DNA of 64,000 nucleotides from positions 1 to 64,000 of the forward strand of contig CAYUSB010000016.1 in assembly GCA_964447205.1 (NCBI GenBank), read 5' to 3'. The DNA comes from JAEUKH01 sp964447205 (lineage in GTDB: Bacteria; Myxococcota_A; Polyangia; Polyangiales; Ga0077539). Below are positions 63,152 through 64,000 of this stretch, in pieces. Under the pieces are notes generated by a model. That model ran no database searches. It was given only the letters and a program-made list of their open reading frames with translations, and had not been told where the DNA came from. The translations under genes and the position numbers were made by a program. Position 1 is the stretch's first letter; every line of letters begins with the position of its first letter.

Positions 63152-64000
63152 GCGCGGAGCACGACGCGAGCCCACGTTCCTTGCGGCTGATGGCCCTGGT
63201 GCGATGGGCCCTCCTGGTGGCGGTGACGGCCGTGGCCGGGGCCTCGGTGTACCGCTTCTGGGGCCCTGTGGAGGGCCGCGGAGGAGCCACGACGGCGGGG
63301 CGGTACCACTGCCCGATGCACCCCGAGATCGTGCAGGACGCCCCCGGGACCTGCCCCATCTGCCACATGGACCTCGAACCCATCGGGACGCCCTCGCAGA
63401 TGCCCGGGCCCGCGGCGGCCCCCTGCGTGGACGGACCTCCCGCTGGCGACGGAGGGGTCCTGCCTGGGGAGGTGGGGCCGGTGAGTCTGACCCTCGATCG
63501 GGTGCAGCTCGGGGGGGTGGTCTCGGTGGCGGTCGAGCCTGGCGACGACGAGGCCCTGCTGCGGGTGGCCGCGAGCGTCGAGGCCCCGGAGACGGCCCTG
63601 GCGGAGGTGCATGTACGCACCGCGAGTTTTGTCGAGCGGGTGGCGGTGCGCGAGTCGGGGGTCACGGTGCGGGCGGGGCAGGTGTTGGCGTGGATGTATG
63701 CCCCGCAGCTCGTTCAGGTGCAGCAGGAACTCTTGAGCGCCCTGGGCTGGCGGGAGTCCCCCGCGGGCTCGGGGAGTTCGAACACCCTGCACGGGGTCCA
63801 CGTCGACGGGCATCACGGCGATGGGCTCGTCGACGCCGCGCGCACCAACCTCCGCTACCTCGGGATGAACGGGGCCGACATCGAGTCGGTCCTCTCCAGC
63901 CGCACGGTCATGCGGGAGGTCCCCGTGCGGGCTCCCATCTCAGGCACGATCACGCGCCGCGGGGCGGTCCAGGGCCAGTACGCCACGCCCGAGACGGTCC
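63148..64000 (+). CDS. CusB-like RND efflux periplasmic adaptor with heavy-metal-binding domain (3' end outside window)
   Basis: Starts with ATG 63148, overlapping the TolC-like gene by four bases. 284 codons are open to the right edge. One N-terminal membrane anchor (LMALVRWALLVAVTAVAGASVY) is followed by YHCPMHPEI and GTCPICHMDL (about 52-77), the heavy-metal-binding domain found at the front of CusB/SilB-type adaptors. Then comes the beta-barrel/lipoyl region: VHVRTASFVERVAV, GVTVRAGQVLAWMYAPQLVQVQQELL (read as GVTVRAGQVLAWMYAP and LVQVQQELL), later VRAPISGTITRRGAVQGQY. Predicted to bridge the TolC-like channel and an RND pump (CusA-like) expected just beyond the window; substrate Cu(I)/Ag(I) or a similar metal. 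Confidence 0.9.
   Translation, partial: MSAEHDASPRSLRLMALVRWALLVAVTAVAGASVYRFWGPVEGRGGATTAGRYHCPMHPEIVQDAPGTCPICHMDLEPIGTPSQMPGPAAAPCVDGPPAGDGGVLPGEVGPVSLTLDRVQLGGVVSVAVEPGDDEALLRVAASVEAPETALAEVHVRTASFVERVAVRESGVTVRAGQVLAWMYAPQLVQVQQELLSALGWRESPAGSGSSNTLHGVHVDGHHGDGLVDAARTNLRYLGMNGADIESVLSSRTVMREVPVRAPISGTITRRGAVQGQYATPETV

Overview
This window is very GC-rich DNA with G/C at almost every third codon position. It carries many serine/threonine kinase, FHA, GGDEF/EAL and PilZ signalling genes, plus lipoproteins whose lipobox is followed by Asp/Ala/Gly/Pro/Thr-rich linkers and Cys-rich repeats. That combination is typical of Myxococcota (Polyangia, e.g. Sandaracinus-like relatives); this is inferred from gene content, not from a search. 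A run of exactly 100 N at 53994-54093 shows the sequence is a draft scaffold. I found no tRNA, rRNA or CRISPR array.

Layout. 1-7.1 kb: a protein cut by the left edge, surface lipoproteins, a MATE exporter, a TPR protein and a metzincin-type lipoprotein protease. 7.4-11.6 kb: a 1075-residue REC-PAS-kinase-REC-REC-EAL protein whose phosphoacceptor His is replaced by Arg, convergent with an FHA-GGDEF diguanylate cyclase; together a c-di-GMP make/break pair. 11.7-17.5 kb: N-acetylglutamate synthase, UvrB and a SUV3-like helicase. 17.6-22.6 kb: a nested palindromic repeat, a zinc-ribbon protein, an 858-residue Cys-repeat lipoprotein and a chlorophyllase-like hydrolase lipoprotein. 22.6-27.6 kb: a double-domain KaiC-like ATPase with an unknown partner, divergent from two translationally coupled ferritin-like proteins and a small membrane protein. 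This is the best candidate here for an undescribed functional unit.

27.6-37.5 kb: RlmG-type rRNA methyltransferase, an outer-membrane barrel, gatC-gatA-tyrS, a receptor-like Ser/Thr kinase, a Ppx/GppA-HD phosphatase, an agmatinase and a macro-domain protein. 37.6-41 kb: DUF58 plus transglutaminase (TgpA-type) without the usual MoxR ATPase. 40.9-41.4 kb: a DUF559 endonuclease gene bracketed by near-identical inverted repeats, which looks like a mobile element. 41.4-50.4 kb: a barrel protein, TPR lipoprotein, DUF1232 protein, a DUF362 protein that seems to have lost its N-terminal part, a Cys-rich lipoprotein coupled to an orphan SdhC-like cytochrome b, and an LpoA-like lipoprotein. 50-59.6 kb: a TetR regulator with two small lipoproteins, a coiled-coil Ser/Thr kinase, a membrane metallophosphoesterase broken by the assembly gap, two polytopic membrane proteins, a PilZ-like protein and a PP2C phosphatase.

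59.6-61.1 kb holds signs of decay: a frameshifted remnant of a surface protein and a crotonase lacking its oxyanion-hole segment. The right end (61.2-64 kb) is a Cu/Ag-type efflux operon: Cys/His-rich small protein, TolC-like lipoprotein and a CusB-like adaptor that runs off the window.
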